Source of the DNA: an uncultured Acetatifactor sp.
Lineage (GTDB): Bacteria > Bacillota > Clostridia > Lachnospirales > Lachnospiraceae
Length of the DNA: 64,000 nt
NCBI GenBank assembly: GCA_910577235.1
Contig: CAJTMX010000020.1
Span: forward strand, 18,585 to 82,584
Direction of reading: 5' to 3'
Shown here: positions 8,867-17,803 of the stretch, piece after piece
How the letters are laid out: each line of letters starts with the position of its first letter
Numbering within the stretch: position 1 is the first letter of the stretch
Notes under the pieces: model-generated
Told to the model about the DNA's origin: nothing
Seen by the model: only the letters and a program-made list of their open reading frames with translations
The model's database searches: none
Made by a program: the position numbers and the translations under genes

Positions 8867-9229
8867 ATGGCAAAAAATATTTTGATTTGTGACGATGCGG
8901 CGTTCATGAGGATGATGATCAAGGATATCTTGAGCAAGAATGGCTATAATGTAGTCGGAGAAGCAGAGAACGGCGCTAAGGCGGTGGAGAAGTATGCCGA
9001 ACTGAAACCCGATCTGGTGCTGATGGATATCACCATGCCGGAAATGGACGGTATCGCCGCACTTAAGGCAATCAAGGCCGCTGATTCCGGAGCCACCGTT
9101 ATCATGTGTTCCGCTATGGGCCAGCAGGCGATGGTTATCGAGTCCATACAGGCCGGTGCCAAGGACTTTATCGTAAAGCCTTTCCAGGCGGATCGTGTTA
9201 TTGAGGCGGTTAAGAAGGTAGTCGGCTGA
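8867..9229 (+). CDS. cheY: Chemotaxis response regulator CheY
   Basis: A stand-alone receiver domain that, phosphorylated by CheA, binds FliM/FliY to change motor bias. The acidic pocket (ICDDAAFMR), phospho-acceptor Asp in VLMDITMPEMDG, the Ser/Thr position in MCSAMGQ and the Lys in DFIVKPFQ are all present. Length is 120 aa. An upstream ATG at 8855 is in frame, but GGAGGAAGAT sits directly before 8867. The stop overlaps the fliO start (TGATG), so the two are probably coupled in translation. Confidence 0.95.
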   Translation: MAKNILICDDAAFMRMMIKDILSKNGYNVVGEAENGAKAVEKYAELKPDLVLMDITMPEMDGIAALKAIKAADSGATVIMCSAMGQQAMVIESIQAGAKDFIVKPFQADRVIEAVKKVVG

Positions 9230-9627
9230 TGCTGATGACAGGTATGGATGGCTACGCGCAGTTGATTGCTGTGTTGGTGGTTTTTGTTGTGGTGCTTGCA
9301 ATTACGGCGGTAGTGACCAAATATATTGCCCGGTATCAGAAATCTCAGAGTGCGGGGAACAATATTGAGGTGTTGGAGACCGCTCAGATTACTGCGGGCA
9401 AATATATTCAACTGGTACGGCTGGGGAATACCTATGCAGCTATTGCAGTATGTAAGGATACGGTGACGATGCTCTGTCAGATTCCGGAGGAACAGATACG
9501 AGGTAAGGATGTTTCCGGAGACCAGGGAATGAACTTTAAGGAACTGCTGGGCAGTATGCTGCATCGGGAATCGTCTCCGCAAAAGCCGGAGGGAGAACAG
9601 ACGGATGGCTTTGACCAACAACTATAA
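9229..9627 (+). CDS. fliO: Flagellar biosynthesis protein FliO (FliZ)
   Basis: A 132 aa protein with one hydrophobic N-terminal segment (about residues 8-32) and a small cytoplasmic domain (IEVLETAQITAGKYIQLVRL). This is the FliO pattern; FliO helps assemble the FliP ring of the export gate. It overlaps cheY by one base and fliP by 23 bases. The family is poorly conserved, so gene order is a large part of the evidence. Confidence 0.85.
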   Translation: MLMTGMDGYAQLIAVLVVFVVVLAITAVVTKYIARYQKSQSAGNNIEVLETAQITAGKYIQLVRLGNTYAAIAVCKDTVTMLCQIPEEQIRGKDVSGDQGMNFKELLGSMLHRESSPQKPEGEQTDGFDQQL

Positions 9628-10471
9628 GAGGAAATGGAATATCCTGCATTTAATATGCCTGCTGATTACGGTAGGCATATTGTGTATTCATACCCCCATC
9701 ACCGCTTATGCCTCGGAGGACACCGGGTCTACCGATGAATCTACGATCCGGTATGGGGCCGGAGAGGCTCAGACTCCGGAAGAATTGGAAGAGCTGAACG
9801 TGCAGAACAGGTTTACGATCACCGTTGACAACGGCAACGGACAGATCAACGGTATGCTGAGGATACTGATCATTCTGACGATGATCGCGCTGGCACCTAC
9901 GCTGCTGCTCATGCTCACTGCGTATACCCGTACCATTATTGTGCTGCATTTTACCAGAGCGGCTTTGAACACACAGACAGCGCCGCCCAATCAGGTGCTG
10001 ATCGGAATCGCTCTTTTCCTGACGCTCTTTATTATGCAGCCTACATTGGAACGGGTTTATAATGAGGCGATCGTGCCTCTGGACGAGGGAACGATCACCC
10101 AGGAGGAGGCGTTTGAGGCAGGAATTCAGCCTTTTCGGGAGTTCATGTATAAGGAGACTCTGACCAAGGACGTAAATCTGTTTATGGATATAGCGGGACT
10201 GGAATGGGACGGGGTGACGCTCAGCGATATTCCCACCTCAGTATTGGTTCCCAGCTTTATCATAGGGGAACTGAGACAGGCGTTTTTTATGGGATTCATT
10301 ATTTATATTCCCTTTATTGTCATTGATATGGTGGTGGCTTCCACTCTGATGAGTATGGGTATGATGATGCTGCCGCCTACAACGATCTCCATGCCGTTTA
10401 AGATTCTGCTCTTTGTGCTGGCGGACGGCTGGAGTCTGGTGATCATGAATCTGGTGGAAACATTTTATTAG
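9605..10471 (+). CDS. fliP: Flagellar type III export protein FliP
   Basis: A core subunit of the FliP5Q4R1 export gate. A cleavable signal-like N-terminus (about residues 12-37) is followed by a short periplasmic stretch and four hydrophobic helices. Family signatures are visible: LLMLTAYTRTIIVLHFTRAA, then GTQTAPPNQ-like LNTQTAPPNQVLIGIALFL, and VIDMVVASTLMSMGMMMLPP near the C-terminus. Length 288 aa is normal. It is followed by fliQ and fliR. Confidence 0.96.
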   Translation: MALTNNYKRKWNILHLICLLITVGILCIHTPITAYASEDTGSTDESTIRYGAGEAQTPEELEELNVQNRFTITVDNGNGQINGMLRILIILTMIALAPTLLLMLTAYTRTIIVLHFTRAALNTQTAPPNQVLIGIALFLTLFIMQPTLERVYNEAIVPLDEGTITQEEAFEAGIQPFREFMYKETLTKDVNLFMDIAGLEWDGVTLSDIPTSVLVPSFIIGELRQAFFMGFIIYIPFIVIDMVVASTLMSMGMMMLPPTTISMPFKILLFVLADGWSLVIMNLVETFY

Positions 10472-10494
10472 CTCTGGAGAGGAGTGTGATATCT

Positions 10495-10767
10495 ATGACG
10501 GTGGAAGAAGTGGCTGAGATCGCAGGCGGCGCGCTGCTGGTGATCATCAAGGTAGCTATGCCGGTGCTGCTGGTGTCGCTGTGTATCGGACTGATGGTGA
10601 GTATTTTCCAGACAGTGACCTCCATACAGGAGCAGACGCTGACTTTTGTACCCAAGATCATCGGTATCTTTGTGGCGCTGATCATTCTGGGTCCCTGGAT
10701 GATGACTACGATGGTGGAGTATATGACGCGGCTTTGGTCCAGTTTTACTTTGTATGTCAGTGGGTAA
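10495..10767 (+). CDS. fliQ: Flagellar type III export protein FliQ
   Basis: A 90 aa two-helix membrane protein of the export gate. It contains ALLVIIKVAMPVLLVSLCIG and the family block MVSIFQTVTSIQEQTLTFVP, followed by the second helix. A GTG at 10486 is in frame, but GAGAGGAG at 10477-10484 is better spaced for the ATG at 10495, giving the family length. Confidence 0.94.
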   Translation: MTVEEVAEIAGGALLVIIKVAMPVLLVSLCIGLMVSIFQTVTSIQEQTLTFVPKIIGIFVALIILGPWMMTTMVEYMTRLWSSFTLYVSG

Positions 10768-10772
10768 GATAA

Positions 10773-11555
10773 ATGATTGATTTTTCTTTCTCCATGAATG
10801 ATTTAGAATATTTTCTGCTGATACTGACCAGGGTGAGCTGCTTTATCTTTGTGGCACCGTTTTTCAGCCTGAACAATACACCACGGCATGTGCGGGTGGT
10901 CTTGGCTGTGTTTACGTCCCTGCTCCTGTATCAGACGCTGACGCCGGCCCCCGCTGTGGAGTACAGCACCATCGTGGGATATTCGGCTATCGTATTAAAG
11001 GAAGCCGCTACCGGACTGATGGTGGGGCTGGGTACCAGCATGTGCAGCGCCATTGTAAATTTTGCCGGACATATAGTGGATATGGAGACCGGATTGTCCA
11101 TGGTAACACTGATGGACCCAAGTACCCGGGAGAGTTCCAGTATCACAGGCATATTCTACCAATATGTGTTGATGCTTATGCTGATTGTCAGCGGTATGTA
11201 CAGATATCTCTTCGGCGCTTTGGCGGATACCTTTGTGCTGGTGCCGGTCAGCGGGACCATGTTTAAGATGGATTCCCTGATGGTTTCCGTGGTAAAGTTT
11301 CTGGGAGACTATATCATCATTGGATTTCGGATCTGTCTGCCGGTATTCTGTGTGACATTGATGTTGAACGCCATTCTCGGTGTGCTCGCCAAGATATCCC
11401 CGCAGCTGAATATGTTTGCGGTGGGTATTCAGTTAAAGATTCTGGTGGGACTGTCCGTGCTGCTGCTTTCGGCCAGTATGCTGCCGGATGCGGCGAACTT
11501 TATTTTCAGGCAGATGAAAGAGACTATCACTGCTATTGTGGGAGGCATGACGTGA
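10773..11555 (+). CDS. fliR: Flagellar type III export protein FliR
   Basis: The third gate subunit, 260 aa with about six hydrophobic helices. Recognisable stretches are LTRVSCFIFVAPFFSLNNTP near the N-terminus, GLGTSMCSAIVNFAGHIVDM (family pattern) in the middle, and a C-terminal domain with AKISPQLNMFAVGIQLKILV. It is separate from flhB here, not fused as in some clostridia, but its stop overlaps the flhB GTG start. Confidence 0.95.
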   Translation: MIDFSFSMNDLEYFLLILTRVSCFIFVAPFFSLNNTPRHVRVVLAVFTSLLLYQTLTPAPAVEYSTIVGYSAIVLKEAATGLMVGLGTSMCSAIVNFAGHIVDMETGLSMVTLMDPSTRESSSITGIFYQYVLMLMLIVSGMYRYLFGALADTFVLVPVSGTMFKMDSLMVSVVKFLGDYIIIGFRICLPVFCVTLMLNAILGVLAKISPQLNMFAVGIQLKILVGLSVLLLSASMLPDAANFIFRQMKETITAIVGGMT

Positions 11556-12664
11556 CGCTGCGATACAACCTTCAGTTCTTTGCCAAGGACGGCCCCGGCG
11601 GAGAGAAAACCGAACCCGCAACCGCGAAGAAGTTAAGTGACGCCAGAAAGGAAGGCCAGGTTGCCAAGAGCAAGGAAATAGCCAATTGCATGGGGCTAAT
11701 GACCATGTTTTTGATCCTCAAGTTCTATGTAGGCACCATGGGAAACCGCTTTTTGGAGTTGTTTCACGGGGTTTATAACAGTGTTCCCACAAGCCTTTAT
11801 TTTGCGGGGGGCGAAATGCCCCAGGCAGAGATGCGGATATTTTTTAATCAGCTGATGGTGAATGTATTGCTGATCATTCTGCCGTTCCTGCTGATCGGTT
11901 ACGTGGTGGCTTTTGTATGCGACGTGGCTCAGGTAAAGTGGAAAGTTTCAGGAAAACCGCTGAAACCCAAGTTCAGCAAGCTCAATCCCATAAAGGGCAT
12001 GAAAAAGATTTTTTCCGCTAATTCGTTGATTGAGCTGATAAAGGCTATCTTGAAGATCGGCCTGATCCTCTATGTTACCTATTCTTTTTTGAAAGATAAG
12101 CTGATCCTGCTTTTCGCTTTATATGACATGCCGCTGATGCAGGCGCTGACCCTGGCGGCGGAGACTGTCACGGATCTGGGGATACGGATCGCCGCGGTCT
12201 ATATTGTGATCGCGCTGGCGGACTATATATATCAGAAATTTAAGTTCAGCAAGGACATGCGTATGACCAAGCAGGAGGTCAAAGACGAGTACAAACAGGC
12301 CGAGGGAGATCCTCAGGTCAAGGGAAAGATCCGGCAGAAGATGCAGGAGGCCTCCCGGCGCCGTATGATGCAGAACCTTCCTCAGGCGGATGTGGTCATC
12401 ACAAACCCCACCCACTACGCGGTGGCAATAAAATACGATCCCGATGTGGCGGACGCGCCGCTGGTACTGGCTAAAGGTTCGGATCATCTGGCCGCCAAGA
12501 TCAAGGAGGTGGCCAGGGAGAATCACATTGAGATCGTGGAAAACAAGCCACTTGCGCGTATGCTGTACGCCAATGTGGAGGTAGGGCAGATGGTGCCGCC
12601 GGAGCTGTATCAGGCGGTGGCCGAAGTGCTGGCCTTTGTTTATCAGTTGCAGGGAAAGATATAA
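11552..12664 (+). CDS. flhB: Flagellar type III export switch protein FlhB
   Basis: FlhB controls substrate class switching of the export gate. After a cytoplasmic start (GEKTEPATAKKLSDARKEGQ) come four hydrophobic helices and a cytoplasmic domain with the autocleavage motif NPTH (in VVITNPTHYAVAIKYDP), cleaved between Asn and Pro in the family. Length 370 aa is normal. It starts at a GTG overlapping the fliR stop. FliK, encoded at the left edge, is its known partner. Confidence 0.96.
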   Translation: MTLRYNLQFFAKDGPGGEKTEPATAKKLSDARKEGQVAKSKEIANCMGLMTMFLILKFYVGTMGNRFLELFHGVYNSVPTSLYFAGGEMPQAEMRIFFNQLMVNVLLIILPFLLIGYVVAFVCDVAQVKWKVSGKPLKPKFSKLNPIKGMKKIFSANSLIELIKAILKIGLILYVTYSFLKDKLILLFALYDMPLMQALTLAAETVTDLGIRIAAVYIVIALADYIYQKFKFSKDMRMTKQEVKDEYKQAEGDPQVKGKIRQKMQEASRRRMMQNLPQADVVITNPTHYAVAIKYDPDVADAPLVLAKGSDHLAAKIKEVARENHIEIVENKPLARMLYANVEVGQMVPPELYQAVAEVLAFVYQLQGKI

Positions 12665-12733
12665 TAAAGTGCGCACATTCTATGCGAAACGGGATTGTGC
12701 CTGTGCTGGGATATACTATTTGTACAATGATAC

Positions 12734-12757
12734 ATTGCTGAAAACGAATTCAGCAAT
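12734..12757 (+). other. Intercistronic stem-loop between flhB and flhA
   Basis: ATTGCTGAA (12734-12742) pairs perfectly with TTCAGCAAT (12749-12757) around a six-base loop. It lies in the 129-base gap before flhA, one of the longer gaps in this part of the operon. There is no T-run afterwards, so a processing or stability role is more likely than termination. Confidence 0.6.
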
Positions 12758-12793
12758 TGCCTGGAGAATTCTGAAAGAAAGGAGGAGCCGAAT

Positions 12794-14848
12794 ATGAATA
12801 TCAATATTTCAAAAATGTCAAGAACGGATGCCATAGTGGCAATTTATATTCTGGTGGCCTTTCTGATGTTTATCATTTCACTTCCCGCCACTGTGCTGGA
12901 TGTGTTTATGGCTTTCAACATCGCCATAGCGTTTACGATCCTGTTTGTGTGTATGTTTACCAAGGAAGTGCTGGATCTGTCCTATTTTCCCACGATTCTG
13001 CTTTTTACCACGATATTCCGTATCGCCATGAACGTGTCTTCGACCAGACTGATCCTGACTACCGGAACTGCCGGAAATGTGGTAAAGACTTTCGGACAGT
13101 TTGTAGGCGGCGGCGACCTGATCGTAGGAGCCATAATATTTATAATACTGATACTGATTCAGTTTCTGGTTATCAACAAGGGTTCCGAGCGTGTGGCTGA
13201 GGTTACGGCCAGATTTACGCTGGACGCGATGCCCGGTAAGCAGATGGCCATAGACGCGGATCTGAACACCGGGGCCATCACCGATGAGGAGGCCAAGGAA
13301 CGAAGAGACAAGATCCAGCTGGAGTCCAGCTTTTTCGGTTCCATGGACGGTGCCGTGAAATACGTAAAGGGTGATGCCATCGCGGGTCTGTTGCTCACGG
13401 CGATCAACCTGATAGGCGGTATCGCCATGGGAGTGCTGCGCGGCGGTATGGATATCGGTGCGGCGCTGGACAATTACGGCATACTGACCATCGGTGACGG
13501 ACTGGTAAGCCAGATCCCGTCCCTGCTGATCTCTCTGTCCACCGGTATTCTGGTGACAAAGGGAGGCAAGGAGGCGGAGTTTGGACCGGTTATCATAAAG
13601 CAGCTTTTCGGCATTCCGAAGGTAATGTACTTTGTGGGTGCCACGCTGGCCATACTGGGATTTTTTACACAGCTGAACACCATACTGTTCGTGGGTATGG
13701 GCCTGCTGTTTGTGATGGGCGGCAGAGGTATTGCCGCCAATCTGGAGACTACAGCCACCGAGACTGCGGTGGACACGGAGGAGGCAGCGGCGGAGGAGAT
13801 TCGCCAGCCGGAGAATGTAAACAGTTTGCTGCAGGTGGACCCTATCGAGCTGGAGTTCGGCTATGGTATCATCCCCCTGGCAGATGTAAACCAGGGCGGA
13901 GATCTGTTGGACCGCGTGGTGATGATCCGGCGGCAGATGGCGCTGGAGCTTGGTACTGTGGTGCCCATTATCCGACTGCGGGACAATATCCAGCTCAACC
14001 CCAACCAATATATCATTAAAGTCAAGGGCATACAGGTCAGCGAGGGCGAGATCCTGTTTGATCACTATATGGCCATGAATCCCGGATATGTGGAGGAGGA
14101 GATCACGGGTATTCCCACTTTTGAGCCGTCTTTCCATCTGCCGGCCATATGGATCACAGAGGGGCAGCGGGAGCGGGCGGAGAGTCTGGGATACACGGTG
14201 GTGGACCCTCCCTCTATCATAGCCACCCATCTGACAGAGATCATACGTCAGTACATTTCCGAGCTGCTGACCAGACAGGATGTACAAAACCTGGTCAACA
14301 ATATGAAGGAGACCAACCCTTCGCTGGTGGAGGAGCTGGTTCCGAAACTGTTGGGGATAGGAGAGATACAGAAGGTATTGCAGAATCTGCTAAAGGAGGG
14401 TATTTCCATCCGGGATCTGCTGACGATCATGGAGACGCTGGCGGATTACGGAGCCACCACCAGAGATACGGACGTACTCACCGAGTATGTGCGGCAAAGC
14501 TTGAAACGGGCAATCTCCAGGCGGTTTTTCCCTGCCAATGAAACCAATAGTGTGGTAACTCTCGATCCCAAGATCGAGCAGGAGATCATGGGCAGTATCA
14601 AGCAGACGGAGACAGGCGCTTATCTGAATCTGGACCCCGCCCGATCCAAGGCGATATTGAACTCCGTGGAAAAAGAAATGCAGAAATTGGAAAACCTGGG
14701 GAAAAGCCCCATCATTATCACGTCCCCCATTGTCAGAATGTATTTTAAGCGGCTGACGGAGGACTATTACAAGGAACTGATCGTGGTTTCCTACAATGAG
14801 ATCGAGTCTGATATTGAATTACAGTCGGTAGGGATGGTGACAGCGTAA
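12794..14848 (+). CDS. flhA: Flagellar type III export protein FlhA
   Basis: The largest export-gate subunit; it forms a nonameric cytoplasmic ring that docks chaperone-substrate complexes. The N-terminal half holds about eight hydrophobic helices and the FHIPEP-type conserved region (FPTILLFTTIFRIAMNVSST, then RFTLDAMPGKQMAIDADLN). The C-terminal half (about 350-684) is the soluble docking domain. At 684 aa it is full length. GAAAGGAGGAG precedes the ATG. The stop overlaps the flhF start. Confidence 0.97.
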   Translation: MNINISKMSRTDAIVAIYILVAFLMFIISLPATVLDVFMAFNIAIAFTILFVCMFTKEVLDLSYFPTILLFTTIFRIAMNVSSTRLILTTGTAGNVVKTFGQFVGGGDLIVGAIIFIILILIQFLVINKGSERVAEVTARFTLDAMPGKQMAIDADLNTGAITDEEAKERRDKIQLESSFFGSMDGAVKYVKGDAIAGLLLTAINLIGGIAMGVLRGGMDIGAALDNYGILTIGDGLVSQIPSLLISLSTGILVTKGGKEAEFGPVIIKQLFGIPKVMYFVGATLAILGFFTQLNTILFVGMGLLFVMGGRGIAANLETTATETAVDTEEAAAEEIRQPENVNSLLQVDPIELEFGYGIIPLADVNQGGDLLDRVVMIRRQMALELGTVVPIIRLRDNIQLNPNQYIIKVKGIQVSEGEILFDHYMAMNPGYVEEEITGIPTFEPSFHLPAIWITEGQRERAESLGYTVVDPPSIIATHLTEIIRQYISELLTRQDVQNLVNNMKETNPSLVEELVPKLLGIGEIQKVLQNLLKEGISIRDLLTIMETLADYGATTRDTDVLTEYVRQSLKRAISRRFFPANETNSVVTLDPKIEQEIMGSIKQTETGAYLNLDPARSKAILNSVEKEMQKLENLGKSPIIITSPIVRMYFKRLTEDYYKELIVVSYNEIESDIELQSVGMVTA

Positions 14849-16128
14849 TGATTATTAAAAAGTTCACGGGAAAAACAGAGGCGGAAGCCACCGAGGCTGC
14901 GCAAAAAGAACTGGGCAGCGGCGTGGTGATCATGAGCGTCAGACAGATCAAGCCAAAAGGAATTCTGGCGGCATTCAAGCCAAAGCTGACGGAAGTGACC
15001 GCAGCCATGGAGGAGGAGCCGCAGCGCCCTAACGTGAAACGGGAGCAGACTCACACTCAGACCTCTGCGGCGGCTCCGGCGGTTTCAAGGACAGAAACCG
15101 TTTCCGAGCCGATTTCCGGAGTAGCACGCAGCTTAGAGGAAAAGCTGGAGAATCTGCAGACTTTGTTGGAGAGCCGTCTTCAAGCCGGGCAGATACTGCC
15201 TGCGGACAGCGTGAAGACGGGAGCCCAAAAACAGGACGGTGCGGGAGGAGAACTCTCCGCTGGCGAAGCGGAGCAGTCAGTGCAGGACGGGACGCCCGAG
15301 GCGGCAGAGGAAGAGGATCAGGACGATGAACTGAAGAAATTCCGCAAACTGATCTACGATACCATGCTGGAAAATGAGGTGGACGATAAGTATGTGGAGA
15401 AGATCATGGAGGAGATCGACAGGATACAGAAACCCAATATGCCCTTCGACTATGTCCTTGCCAGCATCTATCAGCGCATGATCCTCAAATTCGGCAAGAC
15501 CGCAGAGGATGCGGAAACCGCCCAAAAGCCGAAGATCATCAGTTTCATCGGCCCTACCGGCGTGGGAAAGACTACCACCATCGCGAAGATAGCCAGCAGT
15601 TATGTGGTGGAACAGAAAAGACAGGTGGCATTGCTGACTCTGGATACTTACAGGATCGCGGCGGCGGAACAGTTGCGCACCTATGCCAATATACTGATGG
15701 TCCCCTTTCGGGTGGTGTATACGGAGGAGGAACTTGCTGCGGCGATCAATGACTTTAGCGATTACGAATATATTCTTGTGGACACGCCGGGACATTCCCC
15801 TCAGAATAAAGAACAGCTCGGCAATCTAAAACTGCTGCTGAACCGGATGAGACAATGCGCGGAGTGCCGTTTTTATCTGGTGCTCAGCGCTACCACAAAA
15901 TATCGGGATCTGATCAAGATCGCGGACAGCTACCGTCAGATCGCGGAATATCAGTTGATCTTCACCAAGCTGGACGAGACGGAGGCGCTGGGGAATCTGC
16001 TGAATATGCGGCTTTATACAGATGCCAGCATCGCCTATGTTACATGCGGTCAGAATGTACCGGACGATATAGAGGTATTTAATCCCCAGAAGACGGTGAA
16101 AAAACTGTTGGGTGGGGGAAGGCAGTGA
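14848..16128 (+). CDS. flhF: Flagellar placement SRP-type GTPase FlhF
   Basis: A signal-recognition-particle-like GTPase that sets the site and number of flagella with FlhG. An N-terminal basic domain and variable linker (about 1-200) precede the NG region with all GTPase motifs: FIGPTGVGKTTTIAKIAS (G1), LDTYRIAAAEQLRTYA (G2), DTPGHS (G3) and FTKLDETEALG (G4). Odd: the usual G3 DTAGR is DTPGHS here. Length 426 aa. It overlaps flhA by one base (TAATG) and is followed by flhG. Confidence 0.95.
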   Translation: MIIKKFTGKTEAEATEAAQKELGSGVVIMSVRQIKPKGILAAFKPKLTEVTAAMEEEPQRPNVKREQTHTQTSAAAPAVSRTETVSEPISGVARSLEEKLENLQTLLESRLQAGQILPADSVKTGAQKQDGAGGELSAGEAEQSVQDGTPEAAEEEDQDDELKKFRKLIYDTMLENEVDDKYVEKIMEEIDRIQKPNMPFDYVLASIYQRMILKFGKTAEDAETAQKPKIISFIGPTGVGKTTTIAKIASSYVVEQKRQVALLTLDTYRIAAAEQLRTYANILMVPFRVVYTEEELAAAINDFSDYEYILVDTPGHSPQNKEQLGNLKLLLNRMRQCAECRFYLVLSATTKYRDLIKIADSYRQIAEYQLIFTKLDETEALGNLLNMRLYTDASIAYVTCGQNVPDDIEVFNPQKTVKKLLGGGRQ

Positions 16129-16159
16129 GAAAGTCCAATATTTTAGGAAAGGATACCAT

Positions 16160-17035
16160 ATGGATCAGGCTGAACAATTACGAATAATCAAGGCGGGCCA
16201 GCAATCCAGGCCACTGGCGAGGGTGATTACCGTCACCAGCGGAAAGGGTGGTGTGGGCAAGTCCAACACCTCCATCAATCTGGCGATTCAGTTTAGGAAG
16301 ATGGGCCAGCGGGTGATCATACTGGACGCGGATTTCGGCCTTGCGAATATAGAGATCATGTTCGGCACAGTACCCAAGCATAACCTGTGTGATCTGATCT
16401 ATCAGGGAAAAAACATCAAGGAAATCATCACCTGGGGCGCTATGGATGTAGGCTTTATCTCCGGCGGCTCGGGGATAGCGGGTATGTCCAATCTGAGCCG
16501 GGATTATCTGGTATATATCATCCGGAATCTGGCGGAACTGGATGCGATCGCCGATATAATTATCGTGGACACCGGAGCGGGCATTTCGGACGCGGTGCTG
16601 GAATTTCTGGTGGCCAGCGGGGAGATCCTGCTGGTGACTACGCCGGAGCCTACATCCATCACAGACTCCTATTCACTGCTGAAGTCCCTGAGCAATCATC
16701 CCAGATTTGACAGCGGCACTACAACCGTAAAGATGATTGCCAACAGGGTGGAGAAAGAATCGGAGGGAGAGGCTCTGTTCAACAAGCTGGACGCGGTGGT
16801 GGCCAGATATCTGAAGATTCCCATCAGTTATCTGGGAGTGATCCCCCAGGACTCTATGCTGGCGAGAGCCGTGATGCAGCAGACACCCGTGTCCATACAA
16901 AGCCCGGGAGCCAAATCCACCCAGGCCTTTGAGCGGATAGCCGCGAAACTGATGAACAAAGAGGAGGCCGACCGGCAGCCTAGGCGCGGTATGGCGGCGT
17001 TTTTCTCTCATATAATCTCAGGCAGAAAGATATAA
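16160..17035 (+). CDS. flhG: Flagellar number regulator FlhG (MinD/ParA-type ATPase)
   Basis: A MinD-like ATPase that works with FlhF to control flagellar number. The deviant Walker A is TSGKGGVGKSNTSINLAIQ; the switch I-like region is LDADFGLANIEIMFG, and the Walker B is IIVDTGAGISD. An N-terminal stretch (DQAEQLRIIKAGQ) resembles the FlhF-activating DQAxxLR motif. The frame extends upstream to a GTG at 16112 overlapping flhF, but AGGAAAGGA at 16145-16153 supports ATG 16160. Length 291 aa. Confidence 0.94.
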   Translation: MDQAEQLRIIKAGQQSRPLARVITVTSGKGGVGKSNTSINLAIQFRKMGQRVIILDADFGLANIEIMFGTVPKHNLCDLIYQGKNIKEIITWGAMDVGFISGGSGIAGMSNLSRDYLVYIIRNLAELDAIADIIIVDTGAGISDAVLEFLVASGEILLVTTPEPTSITDSYSLLKSLSNHPRFDSGTTTVKMIANRVEKESEGEALFNKLDAVVARYLKIPISYLGVIPQDSMLARAVMQQTPVSIQSPGAKSTQAFERIAAKLMNKEEADRQPRRGMAAFFSHIISGRKI

Positions 17036-17062
17036 ATTAAAGAGAAGAGGAGACGGACGGAT

Positions 17063-17803
17063 ATGACGAACAACATGATTTCCAATTTTATTGAGCCAGG
17101 TAACAAGATTGAGATTCAGATGGTGGATCAACAGAATGAGAGCCAGGAAACTCCTCAGACATACTTCAGCCAGATTCAGGATATCCGGTCGGAGAATCAG
17201 ATGGAGATTTTAATGCCCATGGAAAAGACCAAACTGATCTTACTTCCGGTGGACAGGGAATACAATCTGGTGATCTATGCGGGAAACAATCTCTACCAGT
17301 GCTTTGCCAGAGTGATAGACCGTTATAAGAGCGACAATATCTATACTCTGGTGGTGGAGCTTACCAGCAATCTGCGCAAATACCAGAGAAGGGAATATTA
17401 TCGTTTCAGCTGTGCGCTGGAGATGAATTCCCGCAAGCTGGAGGAGGAGGAGGTCCGCGCCATAGAGGAGAAGGACCCCTACAGCAATCTGATTCCCGGC
17501 CTTCCGCTCAAACGCAGTGTCATCGAGGATATCAGCGGGGGCGGACTGCGATTTTTGTCTACTCATCCCTATGAGCCGGGCAGCCTGATCTATATCGGTT
17601 ACAATCTGCTGGTGGGCGGCAAAAAGAAGGAGTATGAGCTGGTGGGTAAGGTACTCAGCTCAAAGAAAATGGAGAACAGGGAGAATTCCTATGAACACCG
17701 GGTTCAGTATGTGGATATTGACGCGGAAGTGCGGGAAGAGATCATAAAATATATTTTTGAGGAAGAAAGAAAGCATAGAAAGAAGGAACGGCTGGGATCA
17801 TGA
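17063..17803 (+). CDS. PilZ-domain flagellar brake protein (YcgR-like)
   Basis: A two-domain protein: an N-terminal YcgR-type beta domain (about residues 10-110) and a C-terminal PilZ domain carrying the cyclic di-GMP motif as RKYQRREYYRF (RxxxR) and DISGGGLRF (D/NxSxxG). Such proteins bind c-di-GMP and slow or stop the motor. The gene lies between flhG and cheB and overlaps cheB by four bases (ATGA), so it is part of the operon. Close in type to Bacillus YpfA/DgrA. 246 aa. Confidence 0.88.
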   Translation: MTNNMISNFIEPGNKIEIQMVDQQNESQETPQTYFSQIQDIRSENQMEILMPMEKTKLILLPVDREYNLVIYAGNNLYQCFARVIDRYKSDNIYTLVVELTSNLRKYQRREYYRFSCALEMNSRKLEEEEVRAIEEKDPYSNLIPGLPLKRSVIEDISGGGLRFLSTHPYEPGSLIYIGYNLLVGGKKKEYELVGKVLSSKKMENRENSYEHRVQYVDIDAEVREEIIKYIFEEERKHRKKERLGS